Shown: one piece after another, positions 26,672 through 35,532 of the stretch | Numbering within the stretch: position 1 is the first letter of the stretch | How the letters are laid out: the number at the start of each line of letters is the position of its first letter | NCBI RefSeq assembly: GCF_003992625.1 | Contig: NZ_RZMW01000032.1 | Location: 1 to 64,000 of the forward strand | Direction: 5' to 3' | DNA length: 64,000 bases | Origin: Pelagibacterium lentulum | GTDB lineage: Bacteria; Pseudomonadota; Alphaproteobacteria; Rhizobiales; Devosiaceae | Position numbers and translations under genes: made by a program | The notes under the pieces: generated by a model | Database searches by the model: none | The model's input: the letters and a program-made list of their open reading frames with translations, nothing else | What the model was told of the DNA's origin: nothing

Positions 26672-27532
26672 ATGGGGACAATGACAGCAACGACACCTAA
26701 TGATACCCAGCTCAACAAGGCCGCAATTCGCTGGAGCCTGACCAAGCCCGTTCTGGTCGCCCAGACGGATCGAAGCTGGGTTTATCGCGTTCAGCGCGAC
26801 GACAATCGTCCTGCTGCACTTTATTTGTTCAAGACCGGAAACTCTGAAGATGCCCGCCGCGCCGGGCGACTGCTCGATTGGTATCGGGGCGATGGTGCCT
26901 TGCACCATTACAGCTCGTCGGAAGATGCCTTGCTGGTCGAGTGGGCCGATGGCCGCAAACTGGCCGAACCTGCGCTTGATGGCAAGGACGGACAGGCGAT
27001 GTCTGCGCTGGCTAATCTGGTCGGTATGCTGCATGTGCCAAGGCCCGACATGCCTGAAGGGTTGGTGCCGTTGCGCGAATATCTTTCCGATTTCTTTGCG
27101 GCCGACGTGCGGCTATGGCCCGATACGGCACGCGATCTTTATGCCCGCTCGGTCGGCATCGCCTACACGGCATTTGACAAGCCCCATGCCGAAATCCCCT
27201 TGCACGGCAATGTACATCACGATCGCGTGTTGCTGACCGAGCGCGGCTGGGTCGCCCGCGCGCCGATAGGCCTTTTCGGCGATCCTGCCTACGATCTGGC
27301 GGCAAGTTTTATGCATCCATGGGGTGCGGTGAAGCTGGGCTCCGACCCGATCAGGATCAACGCAATGGCCGATCTTTTCAGCGCTAAGCTCGGCTATCGC
27401 CGCAAGCGTATTCTCGCGTTTGCTGCGATCCATGCGGCAAATTCGGCTTGCCGGGCGCTGGAGCGGGGGCAGGCCATCAACTGGCAACTCGCGGTACTGC
27501 CAAACTTGCTGTCAGTGTACGACGCGGCCTGA
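26672..27532 (+). CDS. APH(6)/Hur-like aminoglycoside kinase homologue without catalytic residues
   Basis: A 286-residue protein with the overall pattern of the streptomycin 6-phosphotransferase/hydroxyurea resistance kinase family: WVYRVQRDDNRPAALYLF at the N-lobe, RLLDWYRGDGALHHY near residue 75, LLVEWADGRKL at the hinge, then the C-lobe catalytic region. That region reads HGNVHHDR where active members have HGD(I/L)HHxN, and RGWVARAPIG where active members have RGW(L)AIDPKG. Thus the catalytic Asp is Asn180, the Mg-binding Asn is Arg185 and the second Mg-binding Asp is Ala197 (numbering from the ATG at 26672). It is unlikely to phosphorylate anything. The start is uncertain (TTG 26666, ATG 26672 or ATG 26681). 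The role is unknown. Confidence 0.75.
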   Translation: MGTMTATTPNDTQLNKAAIRWSLTKPVLVAQTDRSWVYRVQRDDNRPAALYLFKTGNSEDARRAGRLLDWYRGDGALHHYSSSEDALLVEWADGRKLAEPALDGKDGQAMSALANLVGMLHVPRPDMPEGLVPLREYLSDFFAADVRLWPDTARDLYARSVGIAYTAFDKPHAEIPLHGNVHHDRVLLTERGWVARAPIGLFGDPAYDLAASFMHPWGAVKLGSDPIRINAMADLFSAKLGYRRKRILAFAAIHAANSACRALERGQAINWQLAVLPNLLSVYDAA

Positions 27533-27624
27533 AAACGCAAAATTGGGCAGTAATGTTGACGCGCTAGCATATTAGGTGTCTTGTCGCCTGACGCACTTTT
27601 CGTTGTCCTGCCTGGCGTGTCCGT

Positions 27625-28560
27625 ATGCTTGCCGTTCTGAACGTCGTTGCGCCCGTTTTTGCCCTTATTGGCCTGGGCTATTTTGCCGTGCGCTTGCGCC
27701 TTTATCCGCGTGAGGGCGTACGTGGGCTGATCGCTTACGTCAACAATTTCGCGACGCCGTGCCTGTTGTTCCGCGCAATGCTGACGGTCGATTTCGAGGC
27801 AGCTTTTGTGCCCTCGATCATCATCCCGTTTTATCTCGGCGCTGTCAGCGTGATGGTCCTTGTTTTTTTGATTGCGCGTAACCTCTTCAATCGCACGCCT
27901 GGCGAGGCCGTTGCATCTGGCTTTGCGGCCATGTTCACCAATACCGTTCTGGTGGGTATTCCAATCATGCAGCGGGCCTATGGCGATGAGGCCATGCCCA
28001 TCGTTTATTCGATCATCGGGCTGCATGCGCCGCTCCTGATGACATTTGGCATGTTTGCGATGGAACTCGCGCGCCGTGATGGTGGCAAGATTTCCACTGC
28101 ACTGCTTCAGGGGGCCAAAAAGTCGGTCACCAATCCCATCCTGATTGGCATCGCCCTCGGCATGATCGGCAACCTCGTCAATCTGGACATGCCCGGCGTT
28201 CTGGACGACACGACCGCCTTGCTTGCCTCCACTGTCATGCCTGTTGCATTGTTTGGCCTCGGGGGAGCGCTTAACGAATATAAGCTGGCCGATACATGGT
28301 TGCAGGCTGCATTAATGTCAGGCTTCAAGCTGGTTGTTCACCCAGCCATCGCGTGGGTCATCATGGTGCCGGTGTTGCGCGTGGACCCGGAAATTGCGCG
28401 CTATGGCGTATTGCTGGCCGCTATGCCGGCGGGGATCAACGTCTATATCTTTTCAACCTTTTACAATCGCTCGGTCGACATTGCCGCCAACACGATCCTG
28501 ATTTCAACGGTGATGTCGGTCTTTACCATCAGTATGTGGCTCTTGGTGTTGGGAACCTAA
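27625..28560 (+). CDS. AEC (auxin efflux carrier) family permease
   Basis: A 311-residue membrane protein with ten predicted helices in two inverted repeats of five, as in the AEC family of malonate, malate or other organic acid carriers. Helix breaks with conserved residues are visible in YVNNFATPCLLFRAM, FTNTVLVGIPIMQRAYG and AAMPAGINVYIFS. The substrate cannot be told. Its TAA stop overlaps the TAG stop of the LacI gene on the opposite strand (CTAA). Confidence 0.88.
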   Translation: MLAVLNVVAPVFALIGLGYFAVRLRLYPREGVRGLIAYVNNFATPCLLFRAMLTVDFEAAFVPSIIIPFYLGAVSVMVLVFLIARNLFNRTPGEAVASGFAAMFTNTVLVGIPIMQRAYGDEAMPIVYSIIGLHAPLLMTFGMFAMELARRDGGKISTALLQGAKKSVTNPILIGIALGMIGNLVNLDMPGVLDDTTALLASTVMPVALFGLGGALNEYKLADTWLQAALMSGFKLVVHPAIAWVIMVPVLRVDPEIARYGVLLAAMPAGINVYIFSTFYNRSVDIAANTILISTVMSVFTISMWLLVLGT

Positions 28561-29600
28561 AGCCAGGGCTCGCCTGCATCGGGCGGGACCGCCCCAGTTG
28601 AGCCGCGCACGATCAGGTCCACCGGCGCGATGGTCTGCATCATCTCTGGCGCTTCGCCATCGATACGTCTGTGGATCATTTCGGCTAGTGCAAAGCCTGC
28701 ATCGCGGATCGGTGCGCGCGTGACGGTCAATGCAGGGAGGAAGTGCTCGGCCCGCAAATGAGGTAGAACATCGTCATGTGCGATGATGGAAATATCTTTT
28801 CCCACGGTTAGTCCGGCCTCGCCCGCGGCGCGCATGGCGCCCAACGCCAACAGGGTTGAGGAGCACAGAATGGCCGTCGGAGCCTTTTCTTCGTGCAGCC
28901 ATTTGACGGCGCACTGGTAGCCCAGGTCTTCGCTCATCTCGGAGTGATTGACGAACAGCTCGGGCACGCCGATGCCCTCCGCGGCAAGCGCCGCCTGAAA
29001 AGCAGCTTCGCGCTGCATGGAAAACGCCATGCCTTCGGCGCCGTTGAGAAACGCGATCCGCCTGTGTCCAAGCGCCAGCAGCAATTGGGTGGCGCGCGAA
29101 AAGGCGTCCAAATTGTCAATATCGTAAAATGCGTAGCTGGGATGATCGCCGATATGTCCGTGTACCACGAAGGGAAAATCGTTCTCCATAAGCATCGCAA
29201 TCCGCGGATCATCCAACTCCGGCGCTGCAATCACCAGGCCGTCGACCAGTCCGGAGTTGATAAGGCGTTCATAGGACTGCAATTGAGCTCCGGGCGGTGC
29301 ATGACGCAGGATCAGGTCCAACTCGCGTTCGGCCAGCCCCATGCTCAACCCTGCAAGATATTCCAGAAAATGCGGGTCGACCATCAGGCTGCGCGCGGCG
29401 CGAAAGATAATGCCCACCATTCCCGACTTGCCGGTTGCGAGCTTTTTGGCGGTGAGATTGGGCCGGTAGTTGAATTTTTCCGCAGCGGCAATGACGCGCG
29501 CGCGCGTTTTGGCGCCTACCTCGGGAAATCCGTTAAGCGCGCGGCTTACCGTTGCCGGCGATAGCCCCAGATGCTCGGCCAATTGCCGCAATGTGGTCAC
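28557..29600 (-). CDS. LacI family regulator next to alpha-glucosidase 1
   Basis: A 347-residue LacI regulator. The helix-turn-helix and hinge are at residues 1-60 (TTLRQLAEHLGLSPATVSRA, then YRPNLTAKKLATGKS), followed by a periplasmic-binding-protein-like sugar domain. I choose GTG 29600, which has GGGAGG 6 bases upstream and puts the helix-turn-helix at the normal position; upstream starts would add 11 unrelated residues. It is divergent from aglA-1, with LacI-type palindromes between them, so it probably controls that gene in response to a sugar. Confidence 0.9.
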   Translation of the reverse strand: MTTLRQLAEHLGLSPATVSRALNGFPEVGAKTRARVIAAAEKFNYRPNLTAKKLATGKSGMVGIIFRAARSLMVDPHFLEYLAGLSMGLAERELDLILRHAPPGAQLQSYERLINSGLVDGLVIAAPELDDPRIAMLMENDFPFVVHGHIGDHPSYAFYDIDNLDAFSRATQLLLALGHRRIAFLNGAEGMAFSMQREAAFQAALAAEGIGVPELFVNHSEMSEDLGYQCAVKWLHEEKAPTAILCSSTLLALGAMRAAGEAGLTVGKDISIIAHDDVLPHLRAEHFLPALTVTRAPIRDAGFALAEMIHRRIDGEAPEMMQTIAPVDLIVRGSTGAVPPDAGEPWL

Positions 29601-29683
29601 TCGAGCCTCCCCTCTCAAGCTTGACTGCGCCAAAGATCGGCGCCTTACCTGTCATAGAACCCCATGTTACTCCTATGCAACAC

Positions 29684-29799
29684 TTAAACCGGTTTGGTCA
29701 TTGGCTGACTAGGCAGTTTCGGCCTGCCGTGTTTTGATGCGCGACAACGAAGCGCGATTGCGTAGCGGAATTGTCGTTCCGTATTCAAAGCGTTTTAGG
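29684..29799. promoter_or_regulatory. LacI-type operator candidates upstream of alpha-glucosidase 1
   Basis: AAACCGGTTT (29686-29695, within TTAAACCGGTTTGG) is a perfect palindrome centred on CCGG. CAAAGCGTTTTAGG (29786-29799) contains AAAGCGTTTT, one base away from the AAAACGTTTT core seen before aglE and aglA-2. The two differ in their centre, so they may be read by two different LacI proteins (the local one and AglR). Confidence 0.55.
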
Positions 29800-29829
29800 C
29801 CGGTTTTCGTTCCAGGAAAGAGATTGAGC

Positions 29830-31485
29830 ATGACTGAATGGTGGCGCGGTGGCGTAATCTATCAAATCTATCCGCGCTCATTTCAGGATAGCAATGGCGA
29901 CGGAGTGGGCGATCTTCGCGGTATCCTGTCCCGGCTGGACTATGTTGCCAGCCTCGGCGTGGATGCAATTTGGCTATCGCCGATTTTCACCTCGCCAATG
30001 GCCGATATGGGTTACGATGTTGCCAATTATACCGATATCGATCCGCTGTTCGGCACATTGGACGATTTCGATGCTGTGATTGAAAAAGCCCATGTGCTGG
30101 GCTTAAAGGTCATCATCGATCAGGTCGTAAGCCACACTTCGGATCAGCACCCCTGGTTTGTTGAGTCCCGCTCTTCGCGCAGCAATTCCCGCGCCGATTG
30201 GTATGTCTGGGCCGATCCCAACGAGGATGGCACGCCACCGACGAACTGGCCGTCGGTCTTTGGTGGACCTGCATGGGAATGGAATGGCGCGCGCCAGCAA
30301 TATTATCTGCACAACTTCCTTATCGAACAGCCCGATCTCAACTTCCATAATCCTGAGGTGCAGGATGCGGTGCTCGACACAATGCGTTTCTGGCTTGATC
30401 GCGGGGTGGATGGGTTCCGCTTCGATACGGTCAATTACTATTTCCACGATGCCATGCTGCGCAACAATCCCCCGGCACCGCGAAATGCAAAGACATCTTT
30501 TGCCAGCGATCCCTATGCGATGCAGTTTCATCGCTATTCCAAGAACCAGCCCGAAAACATAGCCTTTCTCAAGCGCGTCCGCGCACTGATGGATGAATAT
30601 CCCGGCACCACGACCGTCGGCGAGGTGGGAGATCATCACAGCGCGATCGAGTTGATGGCCCAATACACCCAGGGCGATGATCTTCTGCACATGTGCTATT
30701 CATTCGATATGCTCGGCCCCCATTTCACGGCCGAACATTTCCGTTCCCGGCTTGAGGCGTTCTTTGAAGGTGCCCCCGATGGCTGGCCATGCTGGAGTTT
30801 TTCAAACCATGATGTGCGCCGTCATATCTCGCGCTGGGAATCCCATCAGGTTACACCCGACAGCCTTGGCGAACTGACTATTGCCCTGCTGCTGGCGCTA
30901 AAGGGGTCGATCTGCATTTATCAGGGCGAAGAGCTTGGCCTGCCGGAAGCTGAGATCGAATATCACGAGTTAACCGATGCTCAGGCGATCCGCTTCTGGC
31001 CGGACAACAAGGGTCGCGACGGGTGTCGCACGCCAATGCCCTGGGATGATAGCACTCATGGTGGTTTTACCGATTCCAAGCCGTGGCTTCCGGTCAAATC
31101 TCCGCATCTGGCGCGAAGCGTCCAAACACTGGAAACCGTTGAAGATAGCTTGCTCAATCATTATCGCGACATGCTTGCCTTCCGCCGTCGGCATTCTGCC
31201 CTGATCCGGGGCGACACCACTTTCCTTGACGTCGGCGAGCCCATTCTCGCGTTCATGCGGCATGATGAGGCGCACACGATATTGTGCGTTTTCAACCTTT
31301 CGCCCGCCACTCAGGAACTGACAGTCAAGGGATTGCCCAATGACGTCGTCCCATCCGGTCAGTCACGCGGGATCGCGCTTGAATCGGGCCATCTGACGCT
31401 CAAGGGCAACGGCTTTGCTTTTATCGAGTGCGGCATGAAGGTGAAACCTGCCTCGCTTGCCGTCACTGAAATGGCCGATGCCTGA
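29830..31485 (+). CDS. aglA: GH13 alpha-glucosidase (first copy)
   Basis: A 551-residue glycoside hydrolase family 13 enzyme, cytoplasmic, without a signal peptide. It begins MTEWWRGGVIYQIYPRSFQD like alpha-glucosidases of Agl operons. The catalytic residues are the nucleophile Asp in DGFRFDTVN (about residue 200), the acid/base Glu in TTVGEVGD (about 264) and the transition-state Asp in FSNHDVRRH (about 325). It would split maltose, trehalulose, sucrose or other alpha-glucosides imported by an Agl-type carrier. The second copy at 49.3 kb has closely matching motifs. It ends two bases from the convergent AbrB-type gene. Confidence 0.93.
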   Translation: MTEWWRGGVIYQIYPRSFQDSNGDGVGDLRGILSRLDYVASLGVDAIWLSPIFTSPMADMGYDVANYTDIDPLFGTLDDFDAVIEKAHVLGLKVIIDQVVSHTSDQHPWFVESRSSRSNSRADWYVWADPNEDGTPPTNWPSVFGGPAWEWNGARQQYYLHNFLIEQPDLNFHNPEVQDAVLDTMRFWLDRGVDGFRFDTVNYYFHDAMLRNNPPAPRNAKTSFASDPYAMQFHRYSKNQPENIAFLKRVRALMDEYPGTTTVGEVGDHHSAIELMAQYTQGDDLLHMCYSFDMLGPHFTAEHFRSRLEAFFEGAPDGWPCWSFSNHDVRRHISRWESHQVTPDSLGELTIALLLALKGSICIYQGEELGLPEAEIEYHELTDAQAIRFWPDNKGRDGCRTPMPWDDSTHGGFTDSKPWLPVKSPHLARSVQTLETVEDSLLNHYRDMLAFRRRHSALIRGDTTFLDVGEPILAFMRHDEAHTILCVFNLSPATQELTVKGLPNDVVPSGQSRGIALESGHLTLKGNGFAFIECGMKVKPASLAVTEMADA

Positions 31486-31487
31486 GA

Positions 31488-32510
31488 TCAGGTCTTGCGC
31501 ACCAGCAACGCCACGGTGGGTATTGCCAAGGTCAACATCATCAGTCGCGCCACGTGGTGTGCGGCGATAAAGGCAGTGTCATATCCGAGCGCGATAGCCA
31601 AAGCGCCCATGGATTCAAGGCCTCCGGGTGAAAGCCCCAGCCACAATTGGCCGAAGGGCATGTCCACGATATAGGTAAGGCCATAGGCGACGAGTGTTAC
31701 GATCCCGATTGTGATCGCGGTCGTCAGCAGTCCGCCAACCGTTGCTCGTGCAAGTTCTGCGCGCGAAATTCCTGCAAAGCGCGACCCGATCAAGGCTCCC
31801 ATTCCGATGAAGGTGATATCGACAAGCAGTGGTGGGAGGCTACCCTCAAAATTACCGGTCAGCTTCATTGCTGTAGCGAAGGCCATTGACCCCAAAACAT
31901 AACCCGCCGGAATCCTCAGCCTTGAAAATACCCATCCGGTAAAGATGCAGCCCGCAGCCACCATTCCCAAAGTGGTCAGCTCCATCGGCTCTGCCGTCAT
32001 GCCGACATCGTAATTGCCGACCGGCAGGAATATTGCCCCGATGGGCACGCAAAGCGTCAGGATCATCACCCGCAAAACCTGAATGACGATAATCTGGCGC
32101 GGATCGCCGACACCCGCCGAAGCGATTCCGATGATAAAGGACAGATGCCCCGGAAAGGAACTGAGATAGGCCGTGCCCTTGTCGAGCTTGAACAACTTGA
32201 TCAGCACCAGCCCGCAGACCAATACGATGACGACAAGTTCCAACGCCAGCGCCGCCAGCGTAATCGGCCATTGCGCGACAAGGCCCAGTGTGTCCGAGGC
32301 AACGCTCGCCCCCATGGTCAGGCCCACAAGGATAAAGAGCCCGTCCCTCAGCCGGTTCGGCACGCTGGTTCTGAAGCCTGCAATCGCAGCGACACTTACC
32401 GCCAGTGCGCCGCCCATCAGTATGCCGGCCGGCACATCGAACAGGGAAAGCGTCAGCCCGCCCGCTGCCGAGATCAGCAGCGTTGCGAGCGTCCAGCCGA
32501 TAACAGGCAC
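31488..32510 (-). CDS. AbrB-type membrane protein (AbrB duplication family)
   Basis: A 340-residue protein with about nine to ten membrane helices and two copies of the AbrB-duplication motif: FDVPAGILMGGALAVSVAAI near residue 24 and LRIPAGYVLGSMAFATAMKL in the second half. Members were once linked by name to AmoA and to transition-state regulators but look like transporters or membrane proteins of unknown role. It follows the M20 hydrolase gene by 12 bases on the same strand, so both are probably one transcript. Confidence 0.82.
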   Translation of the reverse strand: MPVIGWTLATLLISAAGGLTLSLFDVPAGILMGGALAVSVAAIAGFRTSVPNRLRDGLFILVGLTMGASVASDTLGLVAQWPITLAALALELVVIVLVCGLVLIKLFKLDKGTAYLSSFPGHLSFIIGIASAGVGDPRQIIVIQVLRVMILTLCVPIGAIFLPVGNYDVGMTAEPMELTTLGMVAAGCIFTGWVFSRLRIPAGYVLGSMAFATAMKLTGNFEGSLPPLLVDITFIGMGALIGSRFAGISRAELARATVGGLLTTAITIGIVTLVAYGLTYIVDMPFGQLWLGLSPGGLESMGALAIALGYDTAFIAAHHVARLMMLTLAIPTVALLVRKT

Positions 32511-32522
32511 AGCCCCGCGACC

Positions 32523-33692
32523 CTATTGCGCCGGCAGGGCGCGTTCGGCCAACCGGACCCAATAGCTCACCCCGGTGGGGATCGCCTCATCGTTGAAGTC
32601 ATATGTATCGGTATGCAGGTCAGAACTGTCGCCATTGCCCACAAAGATATAGGCGCCGGGCCGTGCATTGAGCATATAAGCGAAATCTTCGCCACCCATC
32701 GTTGCATCGACCTGCGGATTGACGCGCTCTTCGCCTACCAATTCCGCGGCAACCTTGGCCGCAAATTGGGTCTGTTCTGGAGCATTGACCGTTACCGGAT
32801 AGCCGCGCCGATACGCCACGGATGCTTTTGCCCCAAAGGCCTGCGCCAGTTGCGGCACCAGTCGCTTCATATTTTCTTCCATCAGGTTGCGCACCGCTTC
32901 ATCAAGGGTGCGCACCGTGCCGGTCAGCCGCGCTGTCCGCGGAATTACGTTATGTGCCGTCCCGGCATTGACCGTTGTAACCGACAGCACCGCCGAGCGG
33001 ATCGGATCGACATTGCGCGATACCAGCGTCTGCAGGCCGGTGATGATATGGGCCGAAACGATGACCGGATCGATTGCCAGGTTGGGCATGGCCGCGTGTC
33101 CGCCATGGCCCTCTATATCGATGACGAATTCATCGGTTCCCGCCATGATGCCACCTTCGCGGATCGCAAAGTGTCCGAGCGGAATGCCCGGCATGTTGTG
33201 CATGCCGAAAACTTCGGAAATTCCGAACTTTTCCATCAGCCCGTCTTCGACCATGGCCTTGCCACCGCCGCCGCCTTCTTCTGCGGGCTGGAAAATCACA
33301 GCCACAGAGCCATCGAAATTGCGGGTCTCGGCGAGATAGCGTGCCGCACCCAACAGCATCGCCGTATGGCCATCATGGCCGCAGGCATGCATCAGCCCAT
33401 CATTTTTTGAGGCATAAGGCTTGCCGGTGCGCTCAGTAATCGGAAGCGCATCCATGTCTGCGCGCAGACCGACTGTTTTTCCGCTCGTATTGGTTTTGCC
33501 CTTGATGACGCCCACAACACCGGTCCGGCCCATGCCGGTTACGATTTCGTCGACACCGAACGCCTTCAGCTTTTCAGCAACAAAAGCTGCGGTCTTATGA
33601 ACCTCATAGAGCAGTTCGGGGTTGGTATGAATAGTCTGGCGCCACGCAGCGATGTCAGCATGGAACTCGGCGATACGATTGATAACGGGCAT
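32523..33692 (-). CDS. M20 family amidohydrolase (hippurate hydrolase-like)
   Basis: A 389-residue M20D metallohydrolase. Metal and catalytic blocks are present: LRADMDALPI (about residue 95), HACGHDGHTAMLLG (about 110), QPAEEGGGGGKAMVEDG (about 143) and HGGHAAMPNLAIDP in the lid domain. Relatives remove the acyl group from N-acyl amino acids such as hippurate or act on N-acetyl-diamino acids and indole-acetyl conjugates. The substrate is not predictable. The adjacent AbrB-type membrane protein may move a related compound, which is inference only. Confidence 0.92.
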   Translation of the reverse strand: MPVINRIAEFHADIAAWRQTIHTNPELLYEVHKTAAFVAEKLKAFGVDEIVTGMGRTGVVGVIKGKTNTSGKTVGLRADMDALPITERTGKPYASKNDGLMHACGHDGHTAMLLGAARYLAETRNFDGSVAVIFQPAEEGGGGGKAMVEDGLMEKFGISEVFGMHNMPGIPLGHFAIREGGIMAGTDEFVIDIEGHGGHAAMPNLAIDPVIVSAHIITGLQTLVSRNVDPIRSAVLSVTTVNAGTAHNVIPRTARLTGTVRTLDEAVRNLMEENMKRLVPQLAQAFGAKASVAYRRGYPVTVNAPEQTQFAAKVAAELVGEERVNPQVDATMGGEDFAYMLNARPGAYIFVGNGDSSDLHTDTYDFNDEAIPTGVSYWVRLAERALPAQ

Positions 33693-33766
33693 AAGAAACC
33701 TGAGAGGACAAATCAGTAAAGAGGCACTTTCTGCCGCCCGGCTTTGCGCGTCAATGGCGGTTTGCC

Positions 33767-34576
33767 CTAAATCGATATGGCCTGCTGCTGTTGCTGCTGG
33801 TTTGCCATCATGTCCTGGGACACTCGGATCGCGTCGTCTGCGGCACGTGGCACGTTAGGAACCAGTCGGACAAGAGCTGTAGTATCCGCATCAAGGCCAG
33901 CGGCCAGCCGCACATAATTGGGCGTCGGACACAAATTGACCGAAGGGTCGAACCCGATCCATCCGAGTCCGTCATCCCAGGCTTCCGCCCAGCAATGCAG
34001 TCGGGTCGGGGCGCTGACATCGCTTAGCACGTACCCCGTCACGAACCGTGCCGGAACATCCATGCCCCGCAAGGCAGCCACAAACACATGTGCATGATCT
34101 TCCGCCGCGATTTCGGGCGTGTCGTCGTCTTCGCCTTCATCGGGTGCATTGGCATCGTGGAGCACCTTCATCAACCAGTGAAACATATCCACGCGGCTGC
34201 TCCCGGCCTTTTGCTGCGCCTTGAGACGGTTGATCAGATGCCCATTGGGTCGTGTCTGTGCGGTTGTTCGTTTGAACAGTGCGATATTGGGGTCGGTTTC
34301 GAGCTTGCCCAACACCCCATTGCAATCTTTTGTATCGACGATGCCACTGATTGCAATGAACAGAGCCTCGTCATTCTGCGATTGGCTGACCATATGCGCG
34401 ACATTGCCGAACGCGTCGTCAAAGACCGCTGCGCCGTCCATCCCAGGCATGGAGATCGTCCATTCGACGACCTTTTGCGCTGGCGTGTCGCGGGGCGTTG
34501 CCAGTAGGTGCTGCACAGCATGAGATGTTCCTTCCCCGGCGGAAAAGCGGAGTTCATGGCGAACCGAAATGCGCAT
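33767..34576 (-). CDS. Transglutaminase-like protein of the ATP-grasp/alpha-E operon, catalytic Cys replaced
   Basis: A 269-residue protein with the N-terminal domain and transglutaminase-like core of the family that accompanies circularly permuted ATP-grasp and alpha-E proteins. The core shows AEDHAHVFVAALRGMDVPAR and TGYVLSD, then LHCWAEAWDDGLGWIGFDPS, so the His and Asp of the triad are kept. Where relatives read GVCQDxAH, this one reads AAEDHAH: the nucleophilic Cys position is Ala158. It is therefore unlikely to be an ordinary cysteine enzyme. The C-terminus ends in a Gln run. The ATG at 34576 has AGGAGG close upstream. It lies 13 bases after the alpha-E gene. Confidence 0.85.
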   Translation of the reverse strand: MRISVRHELRFSAGEGTSHAVQHLLATPRDTPAQKVVEWTISMPGMDGAAVFDDAFGNVAHMVSQSQNDEALFIAISGIVDTKDCNGVLGKLETDPNIALFKRTTAQTRPNGHLINRLKAQQKAGSSRVDMFHWLMKVLHDANAPDEGEDDDTPEIAAEDHAHVFVAALRGMDVPARFVTGYVLSDVSAPTRLHCWAEAWDDGLGWIGFDPSVNLCPTPNYVRLAAGLDADTTALVRLVPNVPRAADDAIRVSQDMMANQQQQQQAISI

Positions 34577-34589
34577 TAGCTTTTCCTCC

Positions 34590-35528
34590 TCAGTAGAAAT
34601 TGTAGCTCTCGGATATCGCATTCGATAGCCGATTGTTGCTGTCCATGAAGGCCACCAGATATTCGTGCAGCCCGCCGGAAAAGACGCTGTCCATTGTGCC
34701 GGTTGTCAGCAGTTGTGCCATTTTTATAGCTTCGTCGTGGCAGGCAGATGGCTCGCCGTAAATCTGGTCGAGCATCGCCAGCATCGCACTGACCGACGTC
34801 ACGCAAAAAGCCAGGGATCGCGGCATTTCCTTGCGGAAAATCAGAAAGTCGGCAATGTTCCAGGCCTTGTACCGGTCGTGATAGATATGCCGGTACGCCC
34901 GGTGCGCCGAGGCGGCGCGCAGAATCATCGTCCATTGCTGGATATCGACATCGCTGCCCACCATGCTCGCGCGCGGCAGCAGAACGTAATATTTGACGTC
35001 GAGAATCCGTGCGGTGTTATCGGCTCGCTCGATGAAATTTCCCGCCTGCGCAAAGGCAAATCCGTCCGTGCGCATCAATGTGCCCAGCAATGCGCCGCGG
35101 AACTGGTTGGAGCTTTGCTTGATCGATTGCAGGAAGCTCGGGAGTTTGTTGCCCATTACATGGCGTGGCTGCACCTGAGAGAATTCCAGCCACGTGCCGT
35201 TCAGGCTTTCCCACATGTCGATGGTGATTTCCGTCCGTACCGATTTGGCATTGGTGCGAGCGTTGAAAAGGCTGGATTTCACCGAAGACGGATTATCCAT
35301 GTCGAACAGCATGAAATGGGCGACATTGGCCACGTCGATCACATCGTGCTTTGCGGCAAAGGCTTCTTCGGCTTCAGCTGCTTGCAGCATCGACAACAGA
35401 TGCTCGGACTCCTCACCGCGTTCGGTGAGGCTCATGCGGTATCCTACATCGAGCAGACGCGCCATGTTTTCGGCGCGCTCGACATAGCGTGACATCCAGA
35501 ACAGGTTAGCGGCAGATCGTCCAAGCAT
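34590..35528 (-). CDS. Alpha-E domain protein (DUF403)
   Basis: A 312-residue, almost entirely helical protein of the alpha-E family. It begins MLGRSAANLFWMSRYVERAE, the family signature, and has the internal repeat FIERADNTARILDVKYY near residue 190. The family nearly always occurs with circularly permuted ATP-grasp proteins and transglutaminases in systems predicted to ligate and process peptides; no activity has been shown that I know of. The start at 35528 has GAGG upstream. The ATP-grasp gene ends 4 bases before it. Confidence 0.9.
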   Translation of the reverse strand: MLGRSAANLFWMSRYVERAENMARLLDVGYRMSLTERGEESEHLLSMLQAAEAEEAFAAKHDVIDVANVAHFMLFDMDNPSSVKSSLFNARTNAKSVRTEITIDMWESLNGTWLEFSQVQPRHVMGNKLPSFLQSIKQSSNQFRGALLGTLMRTDGFAFAQAGNFIERADNTARILDVKYYVLLPRASMVGSDVDIQQWTMILRAASAHRAYRHIYHDRYKAWNIADFLIFRKEMPRSLAFCVTSVSAMLAMLDQIYGEPSACHDEAIKMAQLLTTGTMDSVFSGGLHEYLVAFMDSNNRLSNAISESYNFY

Positions 35529-35532
35529 CACC

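Noticed and set aside
3317-27532. The AAC(6')-like and APH(6)-like genes as an antibiotic resistance island
   Set aside because: They are 23 kb apart among housekeeping genes, no mobile element is visible, and the kinase-like protein lacks its catalytic residues.
32145-33410. 421-codon open frame opposite the AbrB-type and M20 genes
   Set aside because: It runs across two real genes on the other strand and has the low-complexity composition of an antisense artefact.
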